Origin: Nematostella vectensis
Lineage: Eukaryota > Cnidaria > Anthozoa > Actiniaria > Edwardsiidae
Reading direction: 5' to 3'
Length of the DNA stretch: 64,000 bases
Assembly (NCBI RefSeq): GCF_932526225.1
Contig: NC_064035.1
Span: 15,300,469-15,364,468, forward strand
The first letter of the stretch is position 1. Each line of letters starts with the position of its first letter. The notes below the pieces were generated by a model that searched no databases, was not told the DNA's origin, and was given only the letters and a program-made list of their open reading frames with translations. The position numbers and the translations under genes were made by a program. Below are positions 1 through 12,386 of the stretch, piece by piece.

Positions 1-266
1 TTAATTAAAGTATAAACATTCTGTGACTGAAGAAATATCTCCTTGTATTGTTTGAAAACGAAAATGTTGAAAGTTTATAGTGGGAGACTGGTCCCCCTCT
101 CCCTCAATGCTCCATTGTCCAACACCTATGTCAGCATCTTACATCAGTTTAAGCTGGTTTTGGAGTGAAATGAAAATCTAAAGAACAAACCTCAGATACA
201 CAAAATATTGGTTAAAATTTCTTAGCATCCCAATGCAGTACTATGAAATTTCATAACATCATTTAC

Positions 267-864
267 CACACTGATTTCATGTCTTGGGTTTACAGCACAA
301 AACTGCCCTCGCCTTTTAGCAAGAGGTGGGATGAGTCTCCCATGCTGTGTAAGCCTTGATGGAACCTCGTCATGCTAAAAACAGATAATGATATTGCATT
401 ATTTTTAGTCTTCTAGCAGTGTATTGTATTTAAGTTTATGAAGGCTTTATAGCATGACTAGTAAAATCCGGAACACCTAAAATATGTGTGGACTGTTTTA
501 TTATTTTTGTGATGAATCACAAGCAAGAACTTAGACATGGGACTTGTTGAGTAATGTTCCAATTTGACTGCTAGTTGTTCTCGATTGTGATTGATAAAAA
601 AAAAGCATGATGTTCATTATTTTACTGGTCCCTCTATAAACCCAATGCCTTAAATAGACTTAATGTTTTTTTTTTCTTGTTCTATCAATTTTTCTACTTA
701 CAAGGCCTACAAAGATTCCACCATGCATGTTAACGGGTGGAGACAAGCGTGGTGATACTACAACCTCCTTAGGAGGAAAGCCATTTGCAAAGTGCACTTG
801 TTTATGGCAGTCTTCTCCACTTGACATCATTGGTGCGTCCAGACAGCATAACTCCCTAAGATCA
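267..864 (-). CDS. Two internal exons of an unrecognised protein-coding gene
   Basis: Two minus-strand blocks fit together as coding exons. The upstream one (702-864) follows a TAG acceptor and ends at a GTAAGT donor. The next (267-374) follows a TTTTTAG acceptor and ends at a GTAAAT donor. The junction is phase 0, and the joined peptide has no stop over about 90 residues. It is rich in Pro, Arg, Cys and His, with segments such as FANGFPPKEVVVSPRLSPP and HGRLIPPLAKRRGQFCAVNP. I do not recognise the family. The gene must continue below position 267, and perhaps outside the window. The ORF at 2317-2649 could hold its first exon, but the phases need at least one more exon between them. Coding status is likely; function is unknown. 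Confidence 0.5.
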
Positions 865-2316
865 CTACAGATAATAAATAATGACATTAAAAAAATCCAA
901 CATTTTTTTTAATGGAAGAGGGTGCCTTATACAGAGAAAAATTGACTGTGGATGGTCAAGATACAACAAAAAATGGAGAGTGGAACCATTTAAACAATTT
1001 GGTACAAAATGCTGTTCTTGAGAATTCCCATCCAGGTTATTACTGATACTAATTTTATGTAAGATTATTTTTAGTAATCTATCAATTTATGCTCATAAAT
1101 TCCAAGTAGCATAATACATTTCAGGTTTTGTCAGTTAAAAGCCTTTAACTGTTTTCATTGGACTACCTTAGATGGCTTCCAATCAAGCTATCTCACAGCA
1201 CCATGTTGACCAATCAGGGGGGGGGGTGAATAGGGGTATGTGAATCCGCCGATCCGCTACATTTTCGGGGCAAATCCGTGGATCGGCAGATATTTTTAGA
1301 TCCGCATGGTATGACAGATAAACATATGAACGAAATTGGATTGTCGAAGCATCCAAAATCCGAAATCTGCACCCAAATTGTCGACAGATCAGTGATCCGC
1401 CGTATTTCCGAAATCTGCCAATCCGCTGAAATAATCATCAAAATCTGTTATCCGTGAGGACAAATCCGCCGATCTGCGAACCTTTTCCCCCCCAATCAGA
1501 GTGTAAAAAATGTATTCAATTCAAACTTAATTGAGTTTTCACATTTTGGAAATCTTGGCGAGAGTTCTCAATTCTTCAAGATCGCAGTAACCCAGCATGA
1601 TGTACTGCTTTTTGGGAATGTCTTCAATGATAGGGGGTTAGTAAGGGAAAAGACCCAACAGTAGCAGATCTAGTGGAGCATGGTCTAGAAAGGCCTGTAA
1701 CCCTGATTGGTTGGTATACATCACCCAAAGCTCACTGTGAATGCGAATAAAATTACAGAAAGGCATACATGTCGAGTAAGTACGCAGCTGCTTTGTCTCC
1801 TATTATCTTCGTTCTTCAAAGGAGTTCTTTTGTCTCTATTCTCCTCGTTCTTTGTGTCGAGGTGCGGATATTGTTCATTTGCCCAAACAAATTGCAGCAT
1901 GTAAGAGCTGCGTACTGACCCTACATGTCAACTCACCTGAATTAGGCGGGTGTCACAAGATTTTGGACCTCATTACAAGCCCAAGAATACAGAGAACGTT
2001 CGTACATTCTCTGAATTCACAGGCATTGGCTCTCTTGGTTTTTTTCACATATTTACTGTATTTCTCCTGATTTTACCAGATTTCTGTCTAAGTTGGGTCT
2101 AGAAATAATATTGAAAATTCAACGATTTTATTTCTTAGTAGAATGAACGGTTCATTTGAGCTCTAAGTGTTTACTACAAACTAAGAAAGAAGCACAAAAC
2201 CATAACGTGATTCCTAACAATTATTTTCAAACACATTGAGCTTGGGGTAACTTGTGTATAACTTACTTATACATAATAAATAAACCACAAGAAGAGCAGG
2301 CCACATCAATCATATA
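865..2316. other. Presumed intronic or intergenic sequence
   Basis: No supported exon. Around 1220-1490 there is a run of repeated words close to 'aaatccgccgatccgc' on both strands, which looks like a degenerate short tandem or dispersed repeat. A minus-strand block near 1548-1600 reads as a short open peptide, but it ends in a stop and could not be phased with the flanking exons. Confidence 0.4.
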
Positions 2317-2649
2317 TTAACAGCGTAAAAAAGCGTACAAATATTTATTGTTAATGAAAGGGTAATTATCCAACACTCGATCTACAGTGCTCTGTTTAAT
2401 TGATGTTGATGTTTCTTGGTGAAACCATGCGTAAAATAACACGATAATATCAACTGCTCGTCTTGTCGATGCGGAAACAATAGAGAATTGGGCATTTACA
2501 TTAACAATATAGTCTTGTGAATCATTCTTCGAACTAACTAGACTTCTAACTGACATAACACAACTGTCAAAGAATGGCATAGTACTGTAGTAAGAATGTA
2601 AGATACCTTTCGTCGTCCCGGTTCGAGGTTCCTTGGCAACAAAACTCAA
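2317..2649 (-). CDS. Possible first exon or small hypothetical ORF
   Basis: An ATG-initiated minus-strand frame of 110 codons. After codon 14 there is a plausible splice donor (AAAG then GTATCT, exon 2607-2649), so only the first residues (MSFVAKEPRTGTTK) may be coding and the rest may be read-through into an intron. It lies upstream of, and on the same strand as, the exons at 267-864. It could start that gene, but I could not find the connecting exon. No domain, signal peptide or membrane segment is recognisable. Confidence 0.2.
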   Translation of the reverse strand: MSFVAKEPRTGTTKGILHSYYSTMPFFDSCVMSVRSLVSSKNDSQDYIVNVNAQFSIVSASTRRAVDIIVLFYAWFHQETSTSIKQSTVDRVLDNYPFINNKYLYAFLRC

Positions 2650-3117
2650 AGTCGTTCGCTGCAGCTACTTGATAGCGGTATTAAGCTTATTACCAGATGA
2701 GTATGACCACAACTTATTTAAACAGCAAAACACTCGATCTGGGGTTTATATACAACGCACTGGGAAAACAGAAACGGATAGATTACACGTACATTGCGCT
2801 TTTCGAGGTCAACATCTATCTCCACGCTCGGGATGACGTCACAGCTCGAGCCATCTATTCGATGGTCAGCAGGGGGCGGTTTTGGCGTCGATTCCGTAAC
2901 CGAATCCGTTTATCGCGACGCCGTATTTTCTAAACATCGATTTGTTTTTGTCTTTTGTGATGTTCTGTTCCTCCAGTCAAATTATTCTAAGCCAATCAGA
3001 CGGAACAGAAAACCAAAACAACTCGTGTTTTGAATACGCGGGTCGCAATACAACGGATTCGACAGTAAAGGTCCTGTAAACCGCTAGTATCAAAGAAACT
3101 ATATGTCGGTTTCATAT

Positions 3118-4477
3118 AAAAGTTGACATTTTGGCGAATGCAATTTTACTTCCGGTTGAATATACGGCGGAAGTAATGTTTTAACACTAAAATTTGATGG
3201 TTTTTGCGCTTAAATAAAACGACCTTCTTAGAAACTAACTCTCACTTAGTTAGATTTTAAGGGTTTCTTTTGTCTGGACGAGACAAAATCCTGGGTTTTT
3301 TCCACGTCCATCCAAGGTCATTTAACAAGAGAGAAAAAAAAAACAATCAGCACAATCAACACTCGGAAGGTTATGGAAAATTTGGTAATTATGAATCAAA
3401 AGAACCTGCTCCTTATAAAACCTCTATAGTAGGATAAGATGACTGAAACCCGCAGAATTTTGTTAATTCGTGCCCTAAAAATCCCATAGAACACTTGCGT
3501 CCATTATCTAACTTTCTTAGAAAATTGACACTGCCACCAGACATTTTGAAATGCTTTTATACTAGATGTCACTGGCAAATCAACATCATTAAATGTAAAA
3601 CAATTAAAATACTATCTTATTGTCGAAGGCCATTGTATGGTTGTCGACAAGTTATCAACATCAAGCAATACTGACTGGTTCTCTAGGATGTGAAGTGAGG
3701 ATTTTGAACAACAGGGGCATTTCAGTGAGGTTTGTAATAGTATATTAGTAGTCATCTTCTTAGTGATTAGTATTCCCTAAGTTTCAACTATGTTTTCCTT
3801 CTGGAAAACAATCAAAATAAAGGTGCAACTTAGGGGATACTAATAACTAAGTAGATAACCACTAATTACTAACTACATTCCCCACTAATTCCCTATTGTT
3901 CAACGCCCTCGCCGATTGACATCTTAATTAATATGAGATTAAGGGGGTTGAAATGGGGAGCGCTGATTGGTCGAGTGGTAGTGATCATGTTCTAAACAGT
4001 ATTCTCTTACAGTAACGTTGATGGAGCATCATTGTAAATCTCATTTATTGTCAGCTCACATTTTGTTATTTTTGCAGGTTTGTAAGGGACAGGTTCTTAT
4101 TCTTCATCGTTGTCGAACTTTTCGGATCATGACTGTTTTGCTGTGAGAGCTGCTACTAGGCATGTTCGATGAATGACCTTGGGTGAACTTTGGAAATACA
4201 CAGCTTTTTGTGTCCCGCAAACGTGAAAAAGTGACCTAAACTTATGATAAAAACAAAGTAAGTTTGAGAATATTTGCATCCAAGATTTTTTGCAGTGATA
4301 TGTCGAAGAGATCAATTTTTTCAATTATATATTTTTCGTAGCCGTTGAAATCTATGAAGATCGTTTTATTTAAGGGCAAAAACCACCAAATTTGTGTTGA
4401 AACCTATAAGAAAAATTTAATTCCTCCGTATATTCAACCGGAAGCAGAATTGCAATCGCCAAAAGGTCAACTTTTAG
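3118..4477. mobile_element. Non-autonomous DNA element with ~125 bp terminal inverted repeats
   Basis: The segment at 3118-3240 (starting near 'taaaagttgacattttggcg') reappears in reverse complement at about 4346-4477, over more than 120 bp with scattered mismatches. The roughly 1.1 kb between the arms has no credible coding region, so this reads as a MITE-like or internally deleted transposon. The exact ends and any target-site duplication are not clear. Confidence 0.6.
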
Positions 4478-4689
4478 GCCAAATCGGGCAAGAAGACCTC
4501 GCTATTCGTATTCTACGCCAGATTTTCTACTCACATGTTTACAGGGCCAACGGTATTAGCAGTATCCAGGAGCGGATCCAAATGTTTCAAAAAGGGGGGT
4601 GGGGAGAAGTTAGAGTTTCAAGAAAGGAGGGGGGGGGCAGATTCATAGTTCTTCCGTAGATTTCTTATAGCTCTTGTTATTTATAAGCC

Positions 4690-6440
4690 AAATGTTCCCT
4701 TGGGGTGTCTACCAGAGGACCCGAAAAAATATACAAATCACACTTCCTGTTACAGTTTGTAAGACGTTCTGCTTAAAACTCTCAACTAAAACAAACATCA
4801 ATTTGCCGATCGTCTGTTTTATCTGCTACCAAAAAAAAAAATCCAGAAACCATACCCGTTTTCCTCTCCCTTAGGGTTAAAATCATTTTCTCAACAAGCA
4901 TATGTACATTTTTTTAGGGACAGTCCCCCCCCCCCCGGGTCATCTTCTCCTTAAAATGATGAACAAGCATATGTGCTTTAAACCTTCTTCCAAAGGACAT
5001 TCCCCTTTCCTGTTACTTGGGTTGGCCGGAATTTCCCTCTGTATTATTTGGGGGAAGCACTGATCCAATGATGCTATGATGTTGCTATGGATGTATGATG
5101 TGCTGTCATTTAGTCTTTAAAATCCTGTTGTTATTGGATAGGATGATACATTGGCATGAGACCCTCTAAGGGATAGCTGTTTGTTAGACTTTCTGCTTAA
5201 AACTGTCAACTAAAATAAACATCAATTTGCTGATTGTCTGTTTTATCTGCTATCCCTTAGGGTTAAAAAAAATCCAGAAACCATACCCATTTTCCTCTCC
5301 CTTAGGGTTAAAATTCATTTTCTCAACAAGCATATGTACATTTTTTTAGAGACGGTCCCCCCCCCTGGGTCATTTTCTCCTTAAAATGATGAACAAGCAT
5401 ATGTGCTTTAAACCTTCTTCCAAAGGACATTCCCCTTTCCTGTTACTTGGGTTGGCCGGAATTTCCCTCTGTATTTTTTGGGGGAAGCACTGATCCAATG
5501 ATGCTATGATGTTGCTATGGATGTATGATGTGCTGTCATTTAGTCTTTAAAATCCTGTTGTTATTGGATAGGATGATACATTGGCATGAGACCCTCTAAG
5601 GGATAGCTGTTTGTTAGACTTTCTGCTTAAAACTGTCAACTAAAACAAACATCAATTTGCTGATTGTCTGTTTTATCTGCTATCCCTTAGGGTTAAAAAA
5701 AATCCAGAAACCATACCCATTTTCCTCTCCCTTAGGGTTAAAATTCATTTTCTCAACAAGCATATGTACATTTTTTAGAGACGGTCCCCCCCCCCCTGGG
5801 TCATTTTCTCCTTAAAATGATGAACAAGCATATGTGCTTTAAACCTTCTTCCAATGGACATTCCCCTTTCCTGTTACTTGGGTTGGCCGGAAATTCCCTC
5901 TGTATTTTTTGGGGGAAGCACTGATCCAATGATGCTATGATGTTGCTTTTGATATATGATGTGCTGTCATTTAGTCTTGAAATCCTGTTGTTATTGGATA
6001 GGATGATACATTGGCATGAGACCCTCTAAGGGATAGCTGAGTCGGAAGTATCTTTGAACACCCTTGGGGTGTCTACCAGAGGACCCGACCACAAAACATA
6101 CAAATCACACTTCCTGTTACAGTTTGTTAGACTTTCTTCTTAAAACTGTCAACTAAAACAAACATCAATTTGCTGATTGTCTGCTTTATCTGCTATCCCT
6201 TAGGGTTAAAAAAAATCCAGAAACCATACCCATTTTCCTCTCCCTTAGGGTTAAAATTCATTTTCTCAACAAGCATATGTACACTGATCCAATGATGCTA
6301 TGATTTTGCTTTGGATATATGATGTGCTGTCATTTAGTCTTTAAATCCTGTTGTTATTGGATAGGATGTTACATTGGCATGAGACCCTCTAAGGGATAGC
6401 TGAGTCGGAAGTATCTTTGAACACACAGCCTGAGGGATAG
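4690..6440. repeat. Tandem array of ~430 bp units, about four copies
   Basis: A unit starting near 'gacttTCTGCTTAAAACT' recurs at about 4757, 5187, 5617 and 6125. The first steps are exactly 430 bp; the last is longer because of an extra block ('cttggggtgtctaccagagg...'), which also occurs at the start of the array. Copies differ by few substitutions and by poly-C length. Each unit has short internal repeats (the 'cccttagggttaaa' and 'acaagcatatgt' words). The fourth copy is deleted internally. No coding potential. Confidence 0.85.
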
Positions 6441-7068
6441 CAGTTGGTAGAATTTTATACCCTAAAAGATAGGCTGATCACCCCGTCTACTTTCATAGAG
6501 AGTGTCCCTAAAACCGCGGGCCCAGAGAATTAACAAGCTACAAGAAGTGCAATACGACAGGGCAAAAAAAGGCAAAAAAGACGTTATGTAAACCAACATA
6601 TCAAAAAGTGTTTTTTTCTAATGGTTCGTCTTCGAGATATGAGGCTTGAAGTACAATTTTCTAATGTTCAAAGTATGAATTCCCCTCGTTTTTAGGGAGA
6701 AGTTGGGCTCTGATCAGAAATTAAGCCAACTTTGCTCACTAATATCTAAATTTCATATCTTCTAAATTTCTTTAAAATTTGGAATTAAGTTTTGGTTAGA
6801 GAAACTCCTCGAGAATTGGAAAATTTCATGCCATTTTTTTGCTCTGTCGTGCATGACACTAAGGGCGGCTGCTAAGCAGACTACAATTTATTTGTCAGGC
6901 TTCTTTGGTTTGCAAGGATCAATCAGGCAAAAATCTGGTTGAGCAGCATCAGGTTTTTAAGTCAAATCAACACAAAATTGACAGTACACAAAAATGGCCT
7001 GAGCAAACAGAAAATCTCAAACAAACTCTAATTGCCTTCCCCTCATCTTCATTATTTTTCTAGTGTTT
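6441..7068. other. Intergenic stretch downstream of the FAM151 gene
   Basis: No exon seen. It holds the dispersed word 'cggctgctaagcagacta' (about 6866-6884), which recurs as a hairpin at 47470-47526 and is probably the terminus of a mobile-element family. Confidence 0.4.
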
Positions 7069-7906
7069 CTAATCAGAATCATTCCTCTTGCCTGATTGCC
7101 TAAATCTTATATTCTCGGGAAGCTCCTCATTGAGTTTGTCTTCCAGATGGGCAAGATCGTAATACACCTTTTCATTAATCAAATCCTTATAAAGGTAGAC
7201 AAGATCTTTCAGGGGCACATTGTCCTGATAATAAACCCATAAAGTCAATGAGTACCTTGTAGACTGATGAAGTAGCCACTTTACCTGTTCAAGGTTTTGG
7301 TATGCTACTCTGACATTCACAGGGAAAGTAACAGACTGTTTAAGTGGCTTACATAAGCTTGCCATTTCATGGACAGTTTCCCATTGTAAGTGTCCATTTC
7401 TGTGACACTCCCTTGCATGACTCTCTGGTGAGCTATGAGAAACCCAACCTAGAGATAGCTCTCCTCTTGGGAAGAGTTCTGTACAGTACTGAATGAACTT
7501 TTTAGCATCAACAGCAGTTTTGTTAACACAAGAAGGGGATAGTATATCAGCATTAAGAAAAACTGGAACATCAATAAAATGTTGAGATTTTGAAGCTAGT
7601 ATGTCCAGGGAAGGTTTAACTGCCTCAAGTGTTTTAAAATCTAACTTTACCCCTCTTCTTGCTCCAAGAGATATCTGCAAGAACTCCTCTAAGGTAAGGT
7701 TGCTATCTGTAGATGGTGGATGTGCCATAACTGGTATTCCCTTGCTATAAGAGAGGATGACATCTGCTTCGAGCATCATTGTTGATGATGTGGGTGTCAC
7801 TGCAGCCTGCAGCCTCTCCCTACTATTGACAGCGTGTGACCATGTAACTTGACTACAAGATCTAAGACCAAAGAATTCTACTGCATAACTGCCTAGAGTT
7901 GGTTGG
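7069..7906 (-). CDS. FAM151: FAM151 (menorin) family protein, main exon
   Basis: One long minus-strand exon encodes about 278 residues, close to the usual length of FAM151B. Family hallmarks in order: TWSHAVNS near the start, MLEADVIL then PVMAHPPSTDSNLTLEEFL, GVKLDFKTLEAVKPSL, PVFLNADIL, and LSLGWVS. FAM151 proteins are predicted TIM-barrel enzymes related to glycerophosphodiester phosphodiesterases (the Glu-x-Asp after MML and the following His fit such a site). The nematode relative menorin acts in dendrite patterning. A strong acceptor (TTTCATTTTCTCAG) ends at 7907, so the 19 residues that an ORF call would add upstream are intronic. A short first exon with the true ATG must lie upstream but was not found. 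Stop at 7069-7071. Confidence 0.85.
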
Positions 7907-8552
7907 CTGAGAAAATGAAAAATACAAGTATTGTTAGCAAACTTCAGAAGGTTGGCCACAAACGTGAATGTGGATCATATTCTGATGGTTTGCAATAATT
8001 CCAAGGAAGGAAAACTGAACAAAGAAAACAAAAGGTAATATACTGGTGGATATGAGCTATATATAGCTAACCTCTATGACTTGTGGTGGATGATTTTCTA
8101 CAATATTTTTTTTTCATAAAACCTTTTTAATTAGAATGTCCAGCCCTTTTTTTTAAATAATACTAAGATTATGTTGAGGATCATATATTATTGTTTTGTG
8201 TCAGTGTGGCATTTTAAAATTGTCGAATTCATGATAACAACATATTGATCAATTGTGTAATTCAAATGAATCAATCAATCAATCTTTATTGAGTTTTCAA
8301 GTGTTCAATAACAAAAGGAACTAAAACAGAGACTTTATAAGGGATGGGAATAACAATAATCACACATGCACAGGCACACAAACAAGAGAAGTTTCTAATA
8401 CCTTGAGTTTGAGTTTTATACATTGTATGTAGACAACGATTTGATACTATCTATATGGCCCAATAGATAGTGAGTATGGTAGCCAATCAAATTGCGAGAT
8501 TCGTGCTAGTATGTGTGTGGAACTATACTAAAACAATGGTTGTTTACCATTT
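7907..8552. other. Upstream or intronic region of the FAM151 gene
   Basis: Expected to hold the missing first exon of the FAM151 gene, but none could be supported. The (AATC)n run at about 8269-8293 followed by 'tttattgag' looks like the tail of a retroposed element. The last bases before 8553 ('ggttgtttaccattta') match a dispersed repeat also present at 23580-23610. Confidence 0.4.
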
Positions 8553-10268
8553 AGGGAGATTCGATACAGTTTCCCGAATGCCCAACCATCCTGTCAATCA
8601 CAACTCGTATCTTCTGCTACAGGGATCGGATCATCAAACTATTTGGCCATGCCATGTACCTAGGGCTGAACTTTATAAAAATGTAACATGTGTTTACATG
8701 GCAACGCAACGGCGAACCCGTTAAATTCACTATTCTCGAAGTGCTGTTCGCTACAGGGAAATTTTTCAACAAATAAGCTATCGGATATTGTACATCAGAC
8801 CTTGGTCGACACTTAGACGAAGTTTTATTAAAATCTAAAAGAGGAATTCCGAGAAATTGGCATATTTTTATTTTCAGTCACTCTGTTATTACCTACTCTG
8901 AAATTTGCACCTGAAAAAAATCCATACGCGGGCAAGGATTTTTTTACCATTGTTATTTAGCTACCTCTTATTTCTAATAACATACCAAAAATAAAGAAAT
9001 TGGTTTTGTTAATCGTAAGTTTTATGGGCCATTCTGGGGACTATATGATCCTTTCAAAATGAAGAAATTGAACTTTTTTGCGTTTTTGGCCGCCAAATAA
9101 AATTTCGCCGATTAATTTTTTCGTAGTTTTTGTAGAAATAAATTAATATATTGAGAAACATTTGGGTTAACTTTGAGCTCCGTTGAAGGGTTGTAAGTAA
9201 GCGATTAGATTTTTTGAAAATGGGCAATTCAAGCGCCGACTTTGCGCTCGTTTTGTAGCTTCGCTTTGAATATTGTTCGTTTCATTTCGTTGCACTTTTC
9301 GCATTATTCCCGTGCTAATTTTGCACAGAGACAACGTCCCTTCCTTACGCAGCTAGCGTAACCTGCCTTCCTTTTTTTCCTCTAGTATTATCCACACCAA
9401 TTTTTAAACGGAAATATCTTTAACTATTCATGTAAAGAAGAAAAAGTGTAATAAATGACCATTCAGAAGTTCAGAAGCAGCCAGCCGTGGAAGATTAGCA
9501 CGTGAGGAATGTGAAAACAACAAGTCATGAAATCAACAATACATGAGACGAAGCAATTTGTCTAACAAATAGCCAGGCAAAGTCGGCACTTGAAATGCCC
9601 ATTTTCAAAAAATCTAATCGTTTACTTTCAACCCTTCAATGAAGCTCAAAGTTAATCCGAATGTTTCTCAATATCTTAATTTTACTATACGAAAACGACG
9701 AAAAAATTATTTGGCGAAATTTTACATGGCGACTAAAAAATCAAGAAAGTTCAATTTCTTCATTTTGAAAGTATTAAATAGTCCCAGGAATGGCCCCTGG
9801 TCAACAAAACCGATTGCTTTCATTTTTGATAGGCTATTAGAAATAAGAGGTAGCTAAATAACAATTGTAAAAAAATCCTTGCCCGCGTATGGATTTTTTC
9901 AGGTGCGAATTTCAAAGTAGGTAAATAACAGAGTGACTAAAAATAAAAATTCCACAATTTCTCAGAATTCCTCTTATTTTATTAAAACTTCCTCTAAGTG
10001 TCGACCAAGGTCTGATGTACAATACCCTATAGCTTATTTATTAAAAATTCCCATGTAGCGAACAGCACTTTGCGAATAGTGAATTTAACGGGTTCGCCGT
10101 ACCGTTGCCATAGAAACAGCAATGTAAACACATGTTACATTTGTATAAAGTTCATCCCTAGGTACATGGCATGGCCAAATAGTTTGATGATCCGATCCCT
10201 GTAGCAGAAGATACGAGTTGTGATTGACAGGATGGTTGGGCATTCGGGAAACTGTATCGAATCTCCTT
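8553..10268. mobile_element. Long fold-back element with ~690 bp inverted arms
   Basis: The sequence from 8553 (starting AGGGAGATTCGATACAG) to about 9245 is repeated in reverse complement from about 9590 to 10268. That leaves a spacer of roughly 340 bp. The arms are similar but not identical and carry many small differences, so the copy is not recent. No coding frame runs through it. It appears inserted into a copy of another dispersed repeat: the left flank 'gtttaccattta' and the right flank 'ttaattggaaattctgg' rejoin to match the sequence near 23575-23605. Confidence 0.75.
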
Positions 10269-10610
10269 AATTGGAAATTCTGGTACTTCTGGTTATTTTG
10301 TAAATGGTACATATTCCTCCCACTGGAAAATTCCAGGAAAATGTGAAGTTGCTTAAAAGGTAGTCCACTTTCACAGGGGATACCAGAAATTCTGGAAAAT
10401 CGTGTAACATTTGCAGTTATCCATACCATATTTGACCGAGGCCCCCATCGGCCACTATTCCCCAGGACTTCAAAAGCAGAATTTCTAGGTACAGAAGAAA
10501 ATGGTACATAACTTACCCCGGAAATTGTGGAATATAGGAAATTGTATCTTACCATTATGTCATTCCGGAAAAACCGAGATCTCATTCCGGAATTTCCGAT
10601 TAAATGAAAA
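10269..10610. repeat. Dispersed repeat shared with 23480-23610
   Basis: The stretch with 'cggaaattgtggaatatagg' and 'ttaccattatgtcattccgg' matches 23520-23600 closely. Both copies end in 'ttccgattaaatg'-like sequence. In the 23.5 kb copy the neighbouring sequence has a tRNA-like B box, so the family may be a SINE. Confidence 0.5.
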
Positions 10611-10640
10611 ACAACCTATCTACTGACTCATAGAAAACTC

Positions 10641-11845
10641 GTACTGTACAGGACCCGAAATGATCCCAGGACCCGAAACGATCCCAGGACCCGAAATGAT
10701 CCCCAAAACTACCCCAACTGATCCCGGGACCCGAAACGACCCCAAGAGTCCCCGAAATGAACCCCAAGGAATTGCAGTAATGGACAAACAAAAGGAATGT
10801 GGAAGGATTGGCTTTCAGTTTTAAAAACATATGAAACATTTTAGCGTCATTTTTGTCACTATCCAGAATTTTGAATTAACTAAAACCATAGTATTAAGAT
10901 TTTTATATACGACTGCGTGGGAAATACAGCTTTCGGCAGCTTGGTTGAGTCAGCAATTGGGGTCAAATAAAAATTCCCGTGATGGTAATTTGAAGAACCA
11001 GGCGTGAATAAATAATTTATACATTACAAGCCATAAATGTCTCCACAGATTAGACATGCCTCTGCTTTCCCGTAGGAAAATGTTTGTTTGTGTTCGGTGA
11101 ATGAAAGACCTATCATAAAGAGAGATAGAGAGAAATCATGCAGTGGTGTACGCACTACTACATGAGGAAATTCAAAACTCACATATTGCTTTCAACAAAA
11201 GCCACATCTCTTAATATTTTGCAACGGTAGTAAAAGGGTTGTTCGAGTGCATTACTCAGTGCTTTTGTCATTCCATTTTCTCGGCCAAACCGGCTGTCGG
11301 TAAATATTCGCTCGTGTGAACATGGATTTCGTGGTGAAAAACACGTTTGGTTGTCAAATGAATATAGATTTTTAGGGGTGATGTTTACAAGAAACAAGAT
11401 TTATAGTGTCAGAGTCATGTGTTGGAACTGCAAATGTTTCGAAGGTCAAAAGTTTGGTTGTTCTGAGCAAGGCTGTGCTTTGGCTGTGCTATGTTTATGT
11501 TGTACACCTTTCAGTAGCAATTAAAAGTTGTGCATTTGTTGTATTTTGGACTCTGTTTATGGGTTTACAGCCGGGCAATGTAATAAATAGAAGTATTGTA
11601 TTGGAATTTAAGTTTTTTAAGTCATGTTATTTAGAAATAGATTCGCTGTCAACCCTTAATTATGCTTTAATTGGAAGTGCTTTCTTCTTCTTTCCCTTTG
11701 TCCATTACCGCAATTCCGTGGGGTTGATTTCGGGGACTCCTCGGTATCGTTTCGGGTCCCGGGATCAGTTGGGGTACTTTTGGGGATCATTTCGGGTCCT
11801 GGGATCGTTTCGGGTACTGGGATCATTTCGGGTCCGGTACAGTAC
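10641..11845. mobile_element. TIR element with internal 'ggacccgaaa(c/t)gatccc' repeats
   Basis: The left arm (10641-10800, starting GTACTGTACAGGACCCG) and right arm (11692-11845) are inverted copies. Within each arm an 18-20 bp word (ggacccgaaatgatccca) is repeated three to four times. The roughly 0.9 kb between them has no recognisable gene; the plus-strand frame at 11406-11969 crosses the right arm and is not credible. Confidence 0.6.
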
Positions 11846-12386
11846 TCTGATTGTTAAATATAAAATGGCCGGCCTCAAAAGTACCTTGCAGTTGTGTATC
11901 CATGCGATTCCATCTGATTCCAAAGCAAAAATAAACCACCACTTATCAAAGATAAGAACGCACATTTAGGGAAGGGCGATAGCTTTCTTAGAAGGGATAC
12001 CATGGCTTGAATACAATATAAAGCACCAGTTTCCAGGCACCATTTTGAACGAAATGTGAGGATTCCTAGAAATCGAGCTTGATAGATCATAGTTGATATA
12101 ACACTTTTTTTGATTGGATGTTTTGTTTGAAGACCCCCCCCAAACAACTTTTGCCCAATAGAAATGCTTGATAGATTTCATTGCTATCACGGTTCCCGTA
12201 TGTTGTTTCAAAGCGATAAACTGATAAAAGAAGAAATCTTGCTGTTGATACAAACTCGTGGATATTTTCACACTTTACGCGCCATGTTTGTTATTGAGAT
12301 ATATTTATTTTTACTTTGCAATAATTAGGGATGCGTAAAATAGTTAGCGTAATTATTAGAATCAATTTTTTACAACTTTTCAAGCC
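11846..12386. other. Promoter-proximal region upstream of the death-SH2 gene
   Basis: No exon or clear TATA box. It presumably holds the promoter and 5' untranslated region of the plus-strand gene that starts at 12387. Overlapping minus-strand frames here have no family resemblance. Confidence 0.3.

Noticed and set aside
4345..4659. 104-codon plus-strand ORF
   Set aside because: Its first half is the right TIR of the 3118-4477 element and its end is a poly-G tract.
7907..7959. N-terminal extension of the FAM151 ORF (MANLLKFANNTCIFHFLS)
   Set aside because: It lies upstream of a strong polypyrimidine-CAG acceptor and has no family similarity; treated as intron.
11406..11969. 187-codon plus-strand ORF
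   Set aside because: It crosses the right arm of the 10641-11845 element and includes its tandem word; no family resemblance.
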